Shown here: positions 35,137-45,520 of the stretch, piece after piece
How the letters are laid out: every line of letters begins with the position of its first letter
How positions within the stretch are numbered: the first letter of the stretch is position 1
Assembly (NCBI GenBank): GCA_026874595.1
Contig: CM049320.1
Coordinates: forward strand, 10,939,964-11,003,963
Direction: 5' to 3'
Source of the DNA: Sipunculus nudus
Taxonomy: Eukaryota; Annelida; Sipuncula; Golfingiida; Sipunculidae
DNA: 64,000 nt
The notes under the pieces: generated by a model
Database searches by the model: none
Told to the model about the DNA's origin: nothing
The model's input: only the letters and a program-made list of their open reading frames with translations
Program-made: the position numbers and the translations under genes

Positions 35137-35359
35137 GTATGTGTTAACAATAAGTATAACTCACACACCGGTGTTCACACCAGTATAGACTGTCCAATAT
35201 TTATTAAATTTAGAAATTTACAACTTGTTTGTGTGATATTTTGACGATTGAAAATGGCCGCAAACGCTGGCGAAAGGGATACTGACATTTTCCCTGCTTT
35301 TTGAATACCGGCATATTTAATGTTGTTAGAGATGTTGTTAAGTTTAAGGCGAACAAAAA

Positions 35360-35660
35360 TTAAAGGTATGGTTCTCAGGCACCGCCCGCATCAATTTTAA
35401 ACCCCCGCATCAAAACTTTTTATTTTGATTTTCAATAAAAACTTTCCAATTTTGAGTTGCTGCCGCTCCAACATTTCTTTGAAGAAGATAAACCCATACA
35501 ATTTCCTTTGTTTTGTAGTGCTTTTATTCATTTAGCAAAATAAGACTGTTATTTTCATGCTTTTCCCTTATCATTTGACATTTTGAAATTTAAAATAAAA
35601 AAAGCGCCCGCCCGCATTGATTTCTGAAAAAAAAGTGCCTGAGAACCATACCTTTTTTTT
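35360..35660. mobile_element. MITE-like element with terminal inverted repeats
   Basis: 'aaaggtatggttctcaggcac' at 35364 and 'gtgcctgagaaccatacctttt' at 35636 are inverted repeats of about 20 bp about 290 bp apart. Subterminal 'gcccgc' also occurs on both sides. No ORF is present. Flanking 'aaatta'/'tttttta' could be part of a TA-rich target site. Class not assigned. Confidence 0.6.
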
Positions 35661-36308
35661 ATTTTGGCCTAAATAATGTCATTTTGTGAACTACGGGATA
35701 CCTAATTATGCTATACTTAAACTACAGGGATTTCAGACTTTGGCTGTCAGAATCATAACAAATTGTACCAATTAACATCATTACACCATACTCACTATTC
35801 ATATACCGTCACTAGTCACAAGTTAAGTATAGGGTTACTTCGAAGTACAGCATTGTATGTCTTCAGAATACTACAGAGAACGTCTTAGTGAACACCATCC
35901 TACTCAGATTAATCTGGTTTGCTTTCAGCTCTATAAGACATAGATTCAGGCTGGGGATAGAGCTTTTGCGTGTTCAGTATCTATATTATGGCACAGCCTA
36001 CCTCTGTTCACCCTTCCGCCAGATGTCGTTTTAACTCAAATCGAACCACTGCCCTTTTAGGCAGGTTTGGACGGCTCAGCTTTCTCAAATGTCGAAATTT
36101 CAAAGCAAAACTTGTTATATTTCAAGCAAACACCTTTCGTTTACCTTACAGATGGGCATGGTTGCAAAATATTACGTATTCCGTAAAGTCCTTACCACAA
36201 AATCACCCATGTTTATGTAATTCGCCAATAAATTATCCAAAATATTTGAACGGACTTCATTATCTTCTTCAGTACATTTATATCTACTACGCTGGTGTAT
36301 TTAGAAAT

Positions 36309-36600
36309 CCTGGTGAATTGTTCGGGGTCAGGTTGGTACCTATGGGGTGAGTTCTATTGGATCTGGAGAGTAGAGGGGTAAAACGGTCAGCACTCTCCGC
36401 TGGCGACCCGGGTTCGATCCCCGGTGTGGCCATGAGTGTGGGATGTAGTTTCCCGTACAAGGCTTCTCCGGGTTCTCCTGTTTCCACCACCCACACAGAC
36501 TTCCGAACACCATCATAGGAGCCATGGAGAGTGCCTTGATTAGTTATAATAGCTGTTTGTACAATCCATGAAAAATAAATAAGTTCAATATTTTTTATTC
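36309..36600 (+). mobile_element. tRNA-derived SINE, well preserved
   Basis: The tRNA-like head has 'tagaggggtaaaacggtcagc' (A-box) and 'cgacccgggttcgatccccgg' (B box). It is followed by a body with 'ttctccgggttctcctgtttcc', a conserved-core type sequence seen in several animal SINEs, and ends with 'aaaaataaataagttcaata'. It lies inside the intron of the DUF268 gene in the same orientation. Head boundaries are approximate. Confidence 0.75.
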
Positions 36601-37084
36601 TGCGCAGTTTCATCTCTATGTATTCGACAGATGTCTTATGTTCGTTTTATTAACATACGATTGAAGACTGATATTTTTTAAAGTTGCTTTTGGACTTTGT
36701 AACTGTTTTAAATTTTAAAATGAATTTAAAGACATGCGTTTTAAAGTAGCTTTCTGTCTTTATAACTGATTAAATTTTATCATTATTATCCTATATAAAT
36801 TTAACTGTTGTTTCGTTTATCAGTCTTTCCCAAAATCAATACATGTGATCAGGGTTTTATTTTTCTATGAACTTGCAGCTGCTATCGCTTTTTTATGTTT
36901 TAGTACAGTTATACAACGCAATAAGCACTTTAAATATAAGGCACTTATTATTATTATTATTATTATTATTAACCCCTTGAATTCATAAAGATATCGATAA
37001 TAACAAACAATTATGTTATCAGTATGAGAAAAAAAAACAGCGGTTAAAATTGTTTAAAAAGCATAAACTATTTTATATTTACAG

Positions 37085-37123
37085 ATATGAATGACACTTT
37101 GATGACATTTTATACATCAAAAG
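37085..37123 (+). CDS. Micro-exon of DUF268 gene (39 nt, phase 1-1)
   Basis: 'attttatatttacag' precedes 39 nt that end in AAAG before the donor GTGGGT. Joined in phase it reads NMNDTLMTFYTSK. The 39-nt length equals that of A exon 3 on the other strand, although the sequence is unrelated. It joins in frame both to the anchor exon and to the terminal exon. Confidence 0.5.
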
Positions 37124-37379
37124 GTGGGTGTACGTGAAGTTGTGTTAGTTGCGTTTATTTATTTTTGAGTATTTTCATTAAGCATTTACTAAGATGTTTA
37201 TAGATATATTTTATTTATAAATTTAGGGAATGTTGAACAAAGAACACTTGCACTTGTTCAATGTACACAGATTAGTAAATTTCGAAAAAACACATTTCTT
37301 TATAAAGAAATGTTTCTTTTCAAATTATCGTCCCCTTGGCGGAATAATTTTAATAATGTCTTATTCATTTCTGTATTAG

Positions 37380-37463
37380 TATTTATTAATTCCTGTTATA
37401 CTTTGGCATTGGGCTATCCTCGTAAGAATGGTAGCCAAACACGCAAACTTTTTAAAAAGAAAG
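37380..37463 (+). CDS. Tentative cassette exon of DUF268 gene (84 nt, phase 1-1)
   Basis: 'ttattcatttctgtattag' is a moderate acceptor and AAAG|GTGAAA a weak donor. The 84 nt are open in phase 1 and end GYPRKNGSQTRKLFKKK, a basic stretch plausible for a stem. Support is only phase agreement and openness. The segment could equally be intron. Confidence 0.3.
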
Positions 37464-38210
37464 GTGAAAAACCAATATTTCTCAAAGATGCGACAATACG
37501 GACGGATTAAATGATCATAAGCAGCATTTAGTTTTATATTTGGTATCATTATTCGTTGTACAGGGATATAATTAATAATACAAATTGTTGCTTCATTCGC
37601 AATATTGTTTACACTTCGACCTTTATAATTTATAAACTGTCAATGACTCAACTGAAAGTCTCGTCAAACCTCGCGACATCTGCTGTCTAACGAGAATAAG
37701 CGAGATTGCACGACATGCTTATAACTCTGTCAATTTATAAGCTAGACAGTGGTTACAGTCTACAGTGGTTAGCTTTGATAAGCTCTTGATGACTCAAATA
37801 TTGGTCTCCCGACATCGGCTGTCAAACGAGGAAAAGCAAGATATCACAAAATTGCTTATGACTTGGTCACTGAATAAAGTACATAAATCGAATTTCTGTT
37901 GCGGATAGTATTTCATAAGAATTCTATCGCACAGTAAATATTGTAAAACAAAATGTCGTACAATTGGAATGAATTACATTTTGCGTCAAATTAAGATAAC
38001 TGAGAAAGCGTAAAATACAGTTAAGTAACTCAGTCATCACTTTTTATGCGTATAAATCATTCATTATGAAGCTACAAATGTCTGGTTTTCTGCATTGTGT
38101 GGCTGTCTGTCGGACTGGGACGGGGACTATGTCATGGTCAGATCTTGTTAACAGATGCACGTATTGCACTAAACTCTCCATAACATTACAGGATGCCATT
38201 TATTTTACAG

Positions 38211-39100
38211 CAGTAGTTGAATGTGGTGAAATATGCAGTTATGAAGGGAAAAGAAGTCCGGGAAAATTCTATCCATATATTCGCAAGACGGTCAACTGCG
38301 GGAAAATTTTGACAAGAATGTCACAGCCGGGAGGTGAAGTGGTGTACCCTGCCCCGGAAGAGCCTCCACCGCAACTATATTCAGCTTTCACCCAAAATGG
38401 CGAATGTCCCATCTTGAGTAAAGTGTACAGATGTGACTTTCATCCGAATAAAACAGTAACAATGTACAACAGGACACGATCAGCGATTGAGGCTTTTCTA
38501 AAAAGAGACAAAGCAGGAGAGAATATAAATTTCTACAAAGATTTTGGCCTTGTTAAGCGAGTTCTGGATGACTACAAAAGTGATCTAACTGGGAAACGCG
38601 GACTTGTAGTCGGTACGAAACAACCGTGGCTGGAGTCCATGTTACTGAACCGAGGCGCAGGTCACGTGACCACCTCAGAATACGAACAAATGTTTTTTGA
38701 ACACCCAAAGTTAAGGGTAGTTCTGCCGAAGCAGCTGGCGGATGATTTCCTGAGCGGTGAGGAGGAACCCTTTGACTTCGCCGCCAGTTATTCGTCTATT
38801 GAACACAGCGGGTTAGGCCGGTATGGCGACCCATTGGATCCATTTGGAGATTTAGAGGCGGTAGCACAGGTCTGGTGCATGGTGCGACCAGGTGGCCTAT
38901 TCTTTTTAGGAACTACTATCAACGAGGATATACAAAAATGCGCGCTCACATGGAATGTGCACCGGAGGTACGGCTTATCTCGCCTCCAGCATCTAACGGC
39001 TAACTGGCAGGTGCTTGATCTGAGGTTCGGTGAGACCGAAGATGTACAACCTGTTCTTGTACTGAGAAAACCCGAAAAACTCATAAACGTTAATAGTTAA
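38211..39100 (+). CDS. Terminal exon: DUF268 domain protein
   Basis: The open frame extends back to 38066, but the strong acceptor 'gccatttattttacag' at 38210 gives a phase-1 start that fits the upstream exons, so the 38066 ATG is probably not used. The exon encodes AVVECGEICSYEGK and onward for about 296 residues. DUF268 marks: GKRGLVVGTKQPWLES (the glycine-rich, SAM-site-like strand), AGHVTTSEYE, FDFAASYSSIEHSGLGRYGD, PFGDLEAVAQVW, VRPGGLFFLG, NVHRRYG and LTANW. This family, best known from nematodes and algae, has a Rossmann methyltransferase-like fold with no established substrate. Two N-glycosylation sequons (NKT, NRT) and several cysteines fit a lumenal protein. The stop is at 39098-39100. 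Not degraded. Confidence 0.85.
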
Positions 39101-39140
39101 TATAAACGTGTAGAAGTGGTAAAGAAATTCTTCAAAATAT

Positions 39141-39146
39141 AATAAA
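39141..39146 (+). terminator. Polyadenylation signal AATAAA of the DUF268 gene
   Basis: AATAAA lies about 40 nt after the stop codon, within 'caaaatataataaatgtt'. It is the first such hexamer downstream. Confidence 0.5.
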
Positions 39147-39149
39147 TGT

Positions 39150-39894
39150 TATCGCAATATTCAGATATTCAATGATTAATTTAATCAAATTAATAGGTTT
39201 AAGAAATAAGAACAAATTAAATTTTTGATCAGGTGCTCATTTTCCCTGTTACGAATATTTTCTCTACATAAAATGTATTGGTCCCGTCTTTTACTTCTTG
39301 AACTTATGGAATGATAAGAAACATTATTGTCATTAATAAAACTTAATAAAGGAAGAACATATTTTTTTTCAAAATACATGAAATACTGACCCTTCTAGGG
39401 GTTGTTTCTTGTGATTGCTATTTTTCAAATTTGCAATATTAAAGTCCGCCGAATATTTGTAGCGAAGGTTCTTGTCAGTGTTTATGAAATTACGATTATA
39501 TCGACCACAATGCGAAATTTGGACAGGAACTAAAATTATTCACTTTGGACTGTGTAAATATAACTTGGTTTCTAGAGTGCTTTACATTGTTTTGTTATTT
39601 CTTTATTACCAAATTCATTCGTTACGCTTGTGGTCGCTTGGGCTCCAGGTGGTCGCAAAATCATTAGGTTCTTGGAAAATCTGTCCTTTCTTGTCTGTTT
39701 CACACTTGGTCTGGCGCTCCTTTTATTTAAGGTCGCTTTTAAGTCAAACTCTTATGGACAACCACGCATTTATGTAAATTAATTTTGGTAGAAAAGAAAG
39801 AACGGTTTAAAAATAACTTTGCTTTAATGCGAAAACGGGACCTTTTGATTTCAAATCAAGAATCTGGTTCAACTCTTATATTCTAATATTTTCC
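39150..39894. other. No gene seen
   Basis: AT-rich stretch between the DUF268 gene and the minisatellite; no supported features. Confidence 0.4.
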
Positions 39895-40079
39895 TCTTCT
39901 CTTCCTGCTTCTCCTTATTTTTAGTTCCCCGTCTTTCCTCCTTTCTTATTAACTTCCTTCTTAGCCGCTCATCTACTCTCCTTTAGCCGACCCTTCTTTC
40001 CTCCTCCATCCTTCCTACCTTCTTTCGCCCTCTAAACTCTCCATTAGCCGAACCCCCTTCATACCTTCTTTACCCTCTT
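39895..40079 (-). repeat. Minisatellite, pyrimidine-rich on + strand (left inverted arm)
   Basis: 'cttcttagccgctcatctactctcctttagccgacccttctttcctcc' is the reverse complement of the purine-rich unit that begins at 40080. The strand switch is abrupt at 'accctcttt|ggggagagg'. Confidence 0.85.
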
Positions 40080-40673
40080 TGGGGAGAGGAGAAAGAAGTA
40101 TTGGCTCAGGGAAAGTAAATGAAGGGCAAAGAAGGTAGAAAGGGGGAGAGGAGGAAAGAAGTGTTGGCTCAGGGAGACAAGATCAGCGGCAAAGAAGATA
40201 GAAAGAGGGAGAGGAGAAAAGAAGTATTGGCTAAGGGAGAGAAAATGAGCGGCATAAAGGTATAAAAGGGTAGAGGAGAAAAGAAGTGTCGGCTTAGGGA
40301 GAGTAGATCAGCGGCAAGAAGGTAGAAGGGGGAAGAGGAGCAAAGATGTATTGGCTAATGGAGAGCAAATGAGCGGCAAAGAAGGTAGAAAAGGGGAGAG
40401 GAGGAAAGAGGTGTTGGCTAAAGGAGAGTAGCTCAGCGGCATAGAAGGTAGACAAGGAGAGAGGAGGAAAGCAGGGTCGGCTAAGAAAGAGTAAATGAGC
40501 GGCAAAAAAGGTTACAACGAGAGAGGAGGAAAGAAGGGTCGGCTAAGGGAGAGTAAATGTCCGGCAACGAAGATAGACAACGAGAAAGGAGGAAAGAAGG
40601 GTACGCTAAGGGAGAGAAAATGAGCGGCAAAGAAGGTAGACAACGAGAGAGGAGGAAAGAAGGGTCGGCTTAG
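40080..40673 (+). repeat. Purine-rich ~60-bp minisatellite, left of the LTR element
   Basis: The consensus unit is roughly 'gtcggctaagggagagtaaat' plus 'gagcggcaaagaaggtagaaag' plus 'ggggagaggaggaaagaa', about 60 bp; the two alternating subtypes read 'aaatgagcggc' or 'agatcagcggc'. Open frames across it are by-products of low complexity, not genes. It is interrupted at 40674 by the 3' LTR. Confidence 0.9.
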
Positions 40674-41758
40674 TGTCACACGAAAGGGGTAGTGACAGAC
40701 CTGTGTTCTTTTAAAGGGATTAATTTGTACTCGTACGGGCGTCAGTTGGTCGTGCTCTCGACTTGCTTCACTCAAATTCACTCAAATCAGCCTCTCAAAA
40801 ATCCCATAAACGCAGTGTGAAACATTTAAGACTTTGATTACGAGACATTTACAGTTATAACAGATGTGTGGACTCACCTACACTTAAGATCTTTAACCTG
40901 CATTTAACCCTTTTGCAGTAACAAATTAATGCAAACACATTCCCGTACACTGGGATCCATTAACAAGTGTAGCACGGTAAAACAATATGGTAAAAGTCCG
41001 AAGGTGAATGAGTCCCTTAGGTCAGGAATCCAGAAATCCCTTGATCCGACGTCGCAGGTGCAACGTCTAGAAGCCGCCAATGTTCATCTTGGTCACATAA
41101 CAAAATCACCATACGCCGCATAGCGTACCACCACAAGTGGGCAGTCCCCGGTAAAGAAATAAAACAAGTTCACATCACACAGGTTACTTTCTGTAAGCGC
41201 TCACAACACCGAGCTGTTTTAGGAGTTTGTCGAGTACAGCTCATATAAAGTCTTGATCATTGATGCGTGACGACCATAACGTTTCATGGGAACACAGTAG
41301 ACACGTCTTAAGATACTCACGCCGGTCTGTTCGTTCACAGCCGAACTTGGACATACGTTGCCAGCTTCCCCACAAACTTGGCTTTTAGCTGGACCTAGAC
41401 GAACCGACGTACGGGGTACACATCTCAACCATCCGACGGTGTGCGACACATGAGATGGCCTAAGGAACCTTTCTCGAACGACTCTCCTCGGCCGCAATCT
41501 CGACTCTGCCCCACTCAGCAAAAAAAACCTTACTTCCTGGGTTACCTAATTAATTCATGCAACTCATGAATATAAATTAACTTTCACAGTCATAACCCTC
41601 CCTGATTGGTTTAAGGCTACGCTCTCAAAACCAGGTGTCCCTGTAAAAATAAATCACCTCGACCTTCCTGGCAGAGATATCGTGTACTGAAACTAAATTC
41701 CGCTACAAATACTTCAGGCCACCACAGGCCATGAGGCTGTCACAGACCTTCTGTGACA
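40674..41758 (-). repeat. 3' LTR, complete (about 1085 bp)
   Basis: On the + strand it starts TGTCACACG and ends at TCTGTGACA, so both ends carry the TGTCAC inverted repeat. The purine tract lies immediately outside it at 41761-41772. The first 216 bp match 46948-47163 almost perfectly, with only one or two differences, which suggests a young insertion. Confidence 0.85.
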
Positions 41759-41760
41759 TA

Positions 41761-41772
41761 CTTCCTCCTTTA
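41761..41772 (-). promoter_or_regulatory. Polypurine tract of the LTR element
   Basis: The minus strand reads TTTAAAGGAGGAAG just before the LTR's TGTCAC. It is the expected primer site for plus-strand DNA synthesis. Confidence 0.7.
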
Positions 41773-41852
41773 AATAAATACCATAATTACACAGTAATTA
41801 TGTTTTTATCTAATAAGCAACTCAAAGTTGAACTATGGTCTAAATTCTAGGT

Positions 41853-42218
41853 TTAACTACCAGAAACTCTACTCAAAAAATCGGGACCACAGTTCAGCTG
41901 ACCTTTGACTGGCTCAATGTCAAACCTGTACTCTTGCAGCACAAGAGCCCATCGAAGAACTCTTTTGTTATGACACTTTGAAGTTTCAATACAGCTCAAG
42001 GGCTTATGGTCGGTCTGGACAGTAAATTTTCTGCCCGCTAGGTACACATCAAACTTTTGAACTGAGTACACTATTGCTAAGCATTCTCGTTCGATTGTCG
42101 AATAATTTTGTTCTCTGGGCAACAACTTCCGGCTAGCATATGCGACCGGATGTAAGAGTCCCTGATGCTCCTGAAGTAACATGCTGCCTAGTCCTACATC
42201 TGACGCATCGCATCGCAC
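41853..42218 (-). pseudogene. RNase H domain (pol C-terminus) of the LTR element
   Basis: About 121 codons with RCDASDVGLG (first Asp), LPREQNYSTIERECLAIVY (Glu) and FTVQTDHKPL (Asp), the Ty3-type RNase H active site, and WALVLQEYRF near the end. The frame is offset by one from the RT frame because one base is missing in a T run near 42222-42228. It ends the polyprotein; no chromodomain or env ORF follows before the LTR. Confidence 0.85.
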
Positions 42219-43414
42219 TACGAAGGGTTATCAAAATCTGGCAGCATCAATATTGGGGGATTAGCCAGGCTGCGTTTTAACGCCCTATATGCGTTTTCCT
42301 GTGGGTCTCCCCAGACCAGTCTGTTGGGCTGCCCTTTACGCGTTAGGTCAGTTAGCGGTGCGGCTACTTCCGCATAGTTTGGGACAAATCGCCTATAGTA
42401 GCCCGTCAGACCCAGAAATGCTCTTAATGCCTTCTTAGTACCTGGTCTTTCTGTTCCCTGGATCTTTTTTAGAAGCTCAGGATTGGTGGCTAAGCGTCCT
42501 GCTCCTACCTGATGTCCTAGAAATTCTAGGTTCGAATAACCTACGAAGGTTTTGCTAGGTTTCGCCGCGAGTTTGGCTTCCATTAACCGAGCTAAAACGG
42601 TATGTAACGCGTGTAGGTGTTCCTCCCACGTTTTGGTATGAACCAAGATGTCATCAATGTAGGACACCACATTTGGGACCCCTGCCAAGACCTTCCGCAT
42701 CATTCTTGTAAATACGGCCCCAGCTGTCACTAACCCAAACGGAAGGACACGGAACTGATAATGACCGTCCGGTGTTACGAATGCCGTCTTATCGCGTGAA
42801 CCTGGGGATATCGGGATTTGCCAATACCCCTTTGTCAAGTCAATTTTCGTGAAATACTTGCTACCGGCCAAATCTGAGAATAGCGTCTCGGGGTTTGGCA
42901 TGGGTTCCGGGTCAAATATGACACATTTATTCATCTTGCGGAAGTCAATGACAAACCGGATTTTCCCATCTGGCTTTGTTAACATGATACATGGAGCTGC
43001 ATGTTTCGAATTCGACCTTTCAATGATGCCGAGTTCCAACATGTCACTAATTTCGCGGCGCATCGTCTCTCGTGCGGCTTGCGGAATCGGGTACGGTTTC
43101 GTCCTAACAGGCGCTTCAGACGTCAGGTGAATTTCACATTGCGCTATGTCAGTGCATTTCGGCACGTCCGTGAAAACAGTGTGATACTGATCTAAGATCT
43201 CACGCACTTCCGAGGACTGTTTGTCAGTGAGCCTATCACTGACGTGTACATCACTTACCGTCTGAGTTTGTTTGGTGCAAGGCATTGTTTCGACGCATTC
43301 GGTGGCAACTGCCTCTACCAATTCGCGTTTCGGATTCTTAGACTCCGTCACTGGGGATCCCTCCTCTATGAGGGGTTCGGCGCACACAGAGGCTAACAGG
43401 TGCTGGGTATCCGG
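42218..43414 (-). pseudogene. Reverse transcriptase domain (pol) of the LTR element
   Basis: Motifs in order: IRFVIDFRKMNKC, FTKIDLTKGYWQIP (catalytic Asp), FRVLPFGLVTAGAVF, VVSYIDDILVHT (YIDD active site), LEFLGHQVG, ALRAFLGLTGYYRRF. It is in the same frame as the integrase ORF, separated only by the TAG at 43415-43417, which is either a single mutation or a readthrough site. A one-base deletion at the 3' end shifts the RNase H part. The position after integrase is the unusual trait. Confidence 0.9.
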
Positions 43415-45520
43415 CTACGCGTGATACTGTTTAAGGAGATTTACGTGGTACGTCTTAGTTTTGCCTCGCACTTTAACCCTATAGTTTACGTCACCGACCT
43501 TTCCTACCACGGGGTATGGGCCTCTCCATTGGACCATTAGCTTATTATGGTCTGTAGGTAACAGAACCAGGACCTGGTCACCGATTTCCAGAGTCCTAAC
43601 TCGCTTGCCTCTGTCGTACAGACGTTTATTCCGACCCGCCGATTTCTCTAACGCATCACGTGCGATCGCACAAGTATCTGAGAGCCTGTCTTTTAAATCA
43701 AGCACGTACTGATACGTCGTCTTAACTTCCGCGTTTGTTCCTTCTTTGGTCCACAGTTCCCGCAAAATCTTAATAGGACCCCTGATAGGCCGTCCATAGA
43801 GTAGTTCAAAGGGAGAGAATCCCGTACTCTCTTGAGGAACCTCTCGGTACGCGAACAGTACCGCATTAATGTAACGATCCCAGTCCCTGGGTCGCTCGCT
43901 ACACAGGCGCTTTAACATCAGTTTGAGCGTTCCATTAAACCGCTCCACCATCCCATTACACATCGGATGGTAAGGGGTGGTGGTCAATTGCTTAACCGAC
44001 AATAGCCTACCCACTTCCTGCATAAGTTCGGAAGTGAACTGGCTTCCCATGTCTGTTAGAATTTCAGCCGGTACACCTACCCTTGAGTAGATATCTACCA
44101 GGGCCTCTGCTACGGTAACGGTATCTATGTTCCGTAGGGGCACAGCTTCGGGCCAGCGAGTAGCATAGTCCATTATCGTAAGAATATACCGATTGTTAGA
44201 CTCGGAAACCGGAAGAATAGGTCCGATCAGGTCAGCGGCGACACGGTAGAATGGTTCCTGGATCAAAGGCATCTTTCCTAGAGGAACGGTTCCGACTCTG
44301 CCTTTGGGGATAGTCCGCTGACATATGTCGCACGTTCGGCAAAATTCGGCTACGTCTCTATACATCCCCTTCCACCAGAACTGGCTACGTATCCGATCAT
44401 ACGTGGGATCCATGCCCTGGTGACCAGACATGAGGGACTCGTGTCCCACTGATAAGACATGTTTTCTCAGATCGGTTGGTACAACAACCTGAGTACCCAC
44501 CTTTCCTACGCCTTTCTTGTACACGTCCCGCACAAGATATCCGTTACTAATATGGAAAGAGCTATGGCCTGAACCTGTGCCATCGGCTTCCTTCCAATAC
44601 GTGGACAACATCGGATCGCTCCTCTGAGCTTGCGCGAATTCAATCGGACCAATGTCTATCACTGCTTCAGAGACCTTTAATTCACGTGGCTTCTGTTCAC
44701 GCCTACGTTTAGCCGCCCTTGTCTCCACTGCGGTTATCTCCGGAGCCGATTGTGTTTCTACCTGAGAACGCACAGCATCCTCGTTGGAGGGATTGAGACA
44801 AGCTTTTACTCCCACCACGCTATCCGCGATACCGCTCACGTTACCTATGATTACATCGTAAGTCAAATTATCTATCACCACGGCTTCGGTCCTCCCGGAG
44901 AAAAATGGACACTCAACACTAATAACGGCTACTGGGTACGTCTCCTGTGCACCGTTCACCAACCGACAGCTAACTTGCCCACCCGTGTACTGACTATCTG
45001 GCACTAAAGCCTTACGCACGACAACGCACGTACACCCGGTATCACGCAGAGCAGTAATATTGGGACAACCGTTGACGACCCCATGGGAAATCGGCAACAC
45101 ATGTTCATCGCCGATCCGCGTAACGCCTCCCATGAACTGCTCCTGGGATTCCGCACAACCGGTGTCTGTATCCGCGTTCTCAACTACCGGTTGATCCTTA
45201 TTCGCAGCGACATTTAGATCATGCGTCATAGCATGCATTACCGTTTTACGAGACTGTTCCGTGTTACGAGACTGTTCCGTGTTACGAGACTGTTCCGCAA
45301 CAGGCTTCCGACATTCGGCCATCCGGTGACCAACTTCATTACATCTAAAACACCTCATCGTATTTCGCGTAGGAGTTCCGTTCTTCCGGATCTGTGACCC
45401 CTGCGGTTGGTCCCGTTTTGACTGAACCGGGGCTGAGTTTGTCTTACTCGCATGATTTCTGCGATGTGTAAACCTATGCATCCCGTGTGCATCAGTATAG
45501 CGCTCTGCCAAATCGGCCAT
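43415..45520 (-). CDS. Zinc knuckle-protease-integrase part of the LTR element polyprotein
   Basis: 701 open codons. Zinc knuckle CFRCNEVGHRMAEC (CX2CX4HX4C) near residue 57. A threefold six-residue repeat EQSRNT follows. The protease active site is ALRDTGCTCVVV, with the flap/second lobe ending DVIIGN. Then the integrase: HHCC zinc finger (HESLMSGHQG...CDICQ), catalytic core ADLIGPI, LTDMGSQF and NGMVERFNG (D, D, E), and a GPY/F module (WRGPYPVVGKV...YRV) near the C-terminus. The ORF ends at TAG 43415-43417, directly after LLKQYHA, the normal end of an integrase. All catalytic residues are intact. Confidence 0.9.
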   Translation of the reverse strand: MADLAERYTDAHGMHRFTHRRNHASKTNSAPVQSKRDQPQGSQIRKNGTPTRNTMRCFRCNEVGHRMAECRKPVAEQSRNTEQSRNTEQSRKTVMHAMTHDLNVAANKDQPVVENADTDTGCAESQEQFMGGVTRIGDEHVLPISHGVVNGCPNITALRDTGCTCVVVRKALVPDSQYTGGQVSCRLVNGAQETYPVAVISVECPFFSGRTEAVVIDNLTYDVIIGNVSGIADSVVGVKACLNPSNEDAVRSQVETQSAPEITAVETRAAKRRREQKPRELKVSEAVIDIGPIEFAQAQRSDPMLSTYWKEADGTGSGHSSFHISNGYLVRDVYKKGVGKVGTQVVVPTDLRKHVLSVGHESLMSGHQGMDPTYDRIRSQFWWKGMYRDVAEFCRTCDICQRTIPKGRVGTVPLGKMPLIQEPFYRVAADLIGPILPVSESNNRYILTIMDYATRWPEAVPLRNIDTVTVAEALVDIYSRVGVPAEILTDMGSQFTSELMQEVGRLLSVKQLTTTPYHPMCNGMVERFNGTLKLMLKRLCSERPRDWDRYINAVLFAYREVPQESTGFSPFELLYGRPIRGPIKILRELWTKEGTNAEVKTTYQYVLDLKDRLSDTCAIARDALEKSAGRNKRLYDRGKRVRTLEIGDQVLVLLPTDHNKLMVQWRGPYPVVGKVGDVNYRVKVRGKTKTYHVNLLKQYHA

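Larger units (their letters stand above)
35137..37084 (+). other. Intron of the DUF268 gene
   Basis: Contains the SINE at 36309-36600, a (TTA)n run at 36948-36972, and no other exon with matching phase 1 edges that I could find. The near-perfect pair 'aaaggtatggttctcaggcac' (35363) and its inverse 'gtgcctgagaaccatacctt' (35635) forms a roughly 290-bp inverted-repeat unit, possibly a small MITE. Confidence 0.5.

Noticed and set aside
36365-36432. Possible functional tRNA gene on plus strand
   Set aside because: Good B box but no proper cloverleaf or acceptor stem; it continues into a SINE body and A-rich tail.
36340-36525. 61-108 codon minus-strand ORFs
   Set aside because: They lie across a tRNA-derived SINE and read its antisense.
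38066-38210. N-terminal extension of the DUF268 ORF back to the ATG at 38066
   Set aside because: Strong acceptor at 38210 with phase matching the upstream anchor and micro-exon; the extension shows no DUF268 similarity and no signal sequence.
41219-41521. 100-codon minus-strand ORF
   Set aside because: Lies inside the 3' LTR; LTRs of this class are not coding and no motif is present.
44750-45007. 85-codon + strand ORF inside the LTR element
   Set aside because: Shadow of the protease-integrase frame on the opposite strand.
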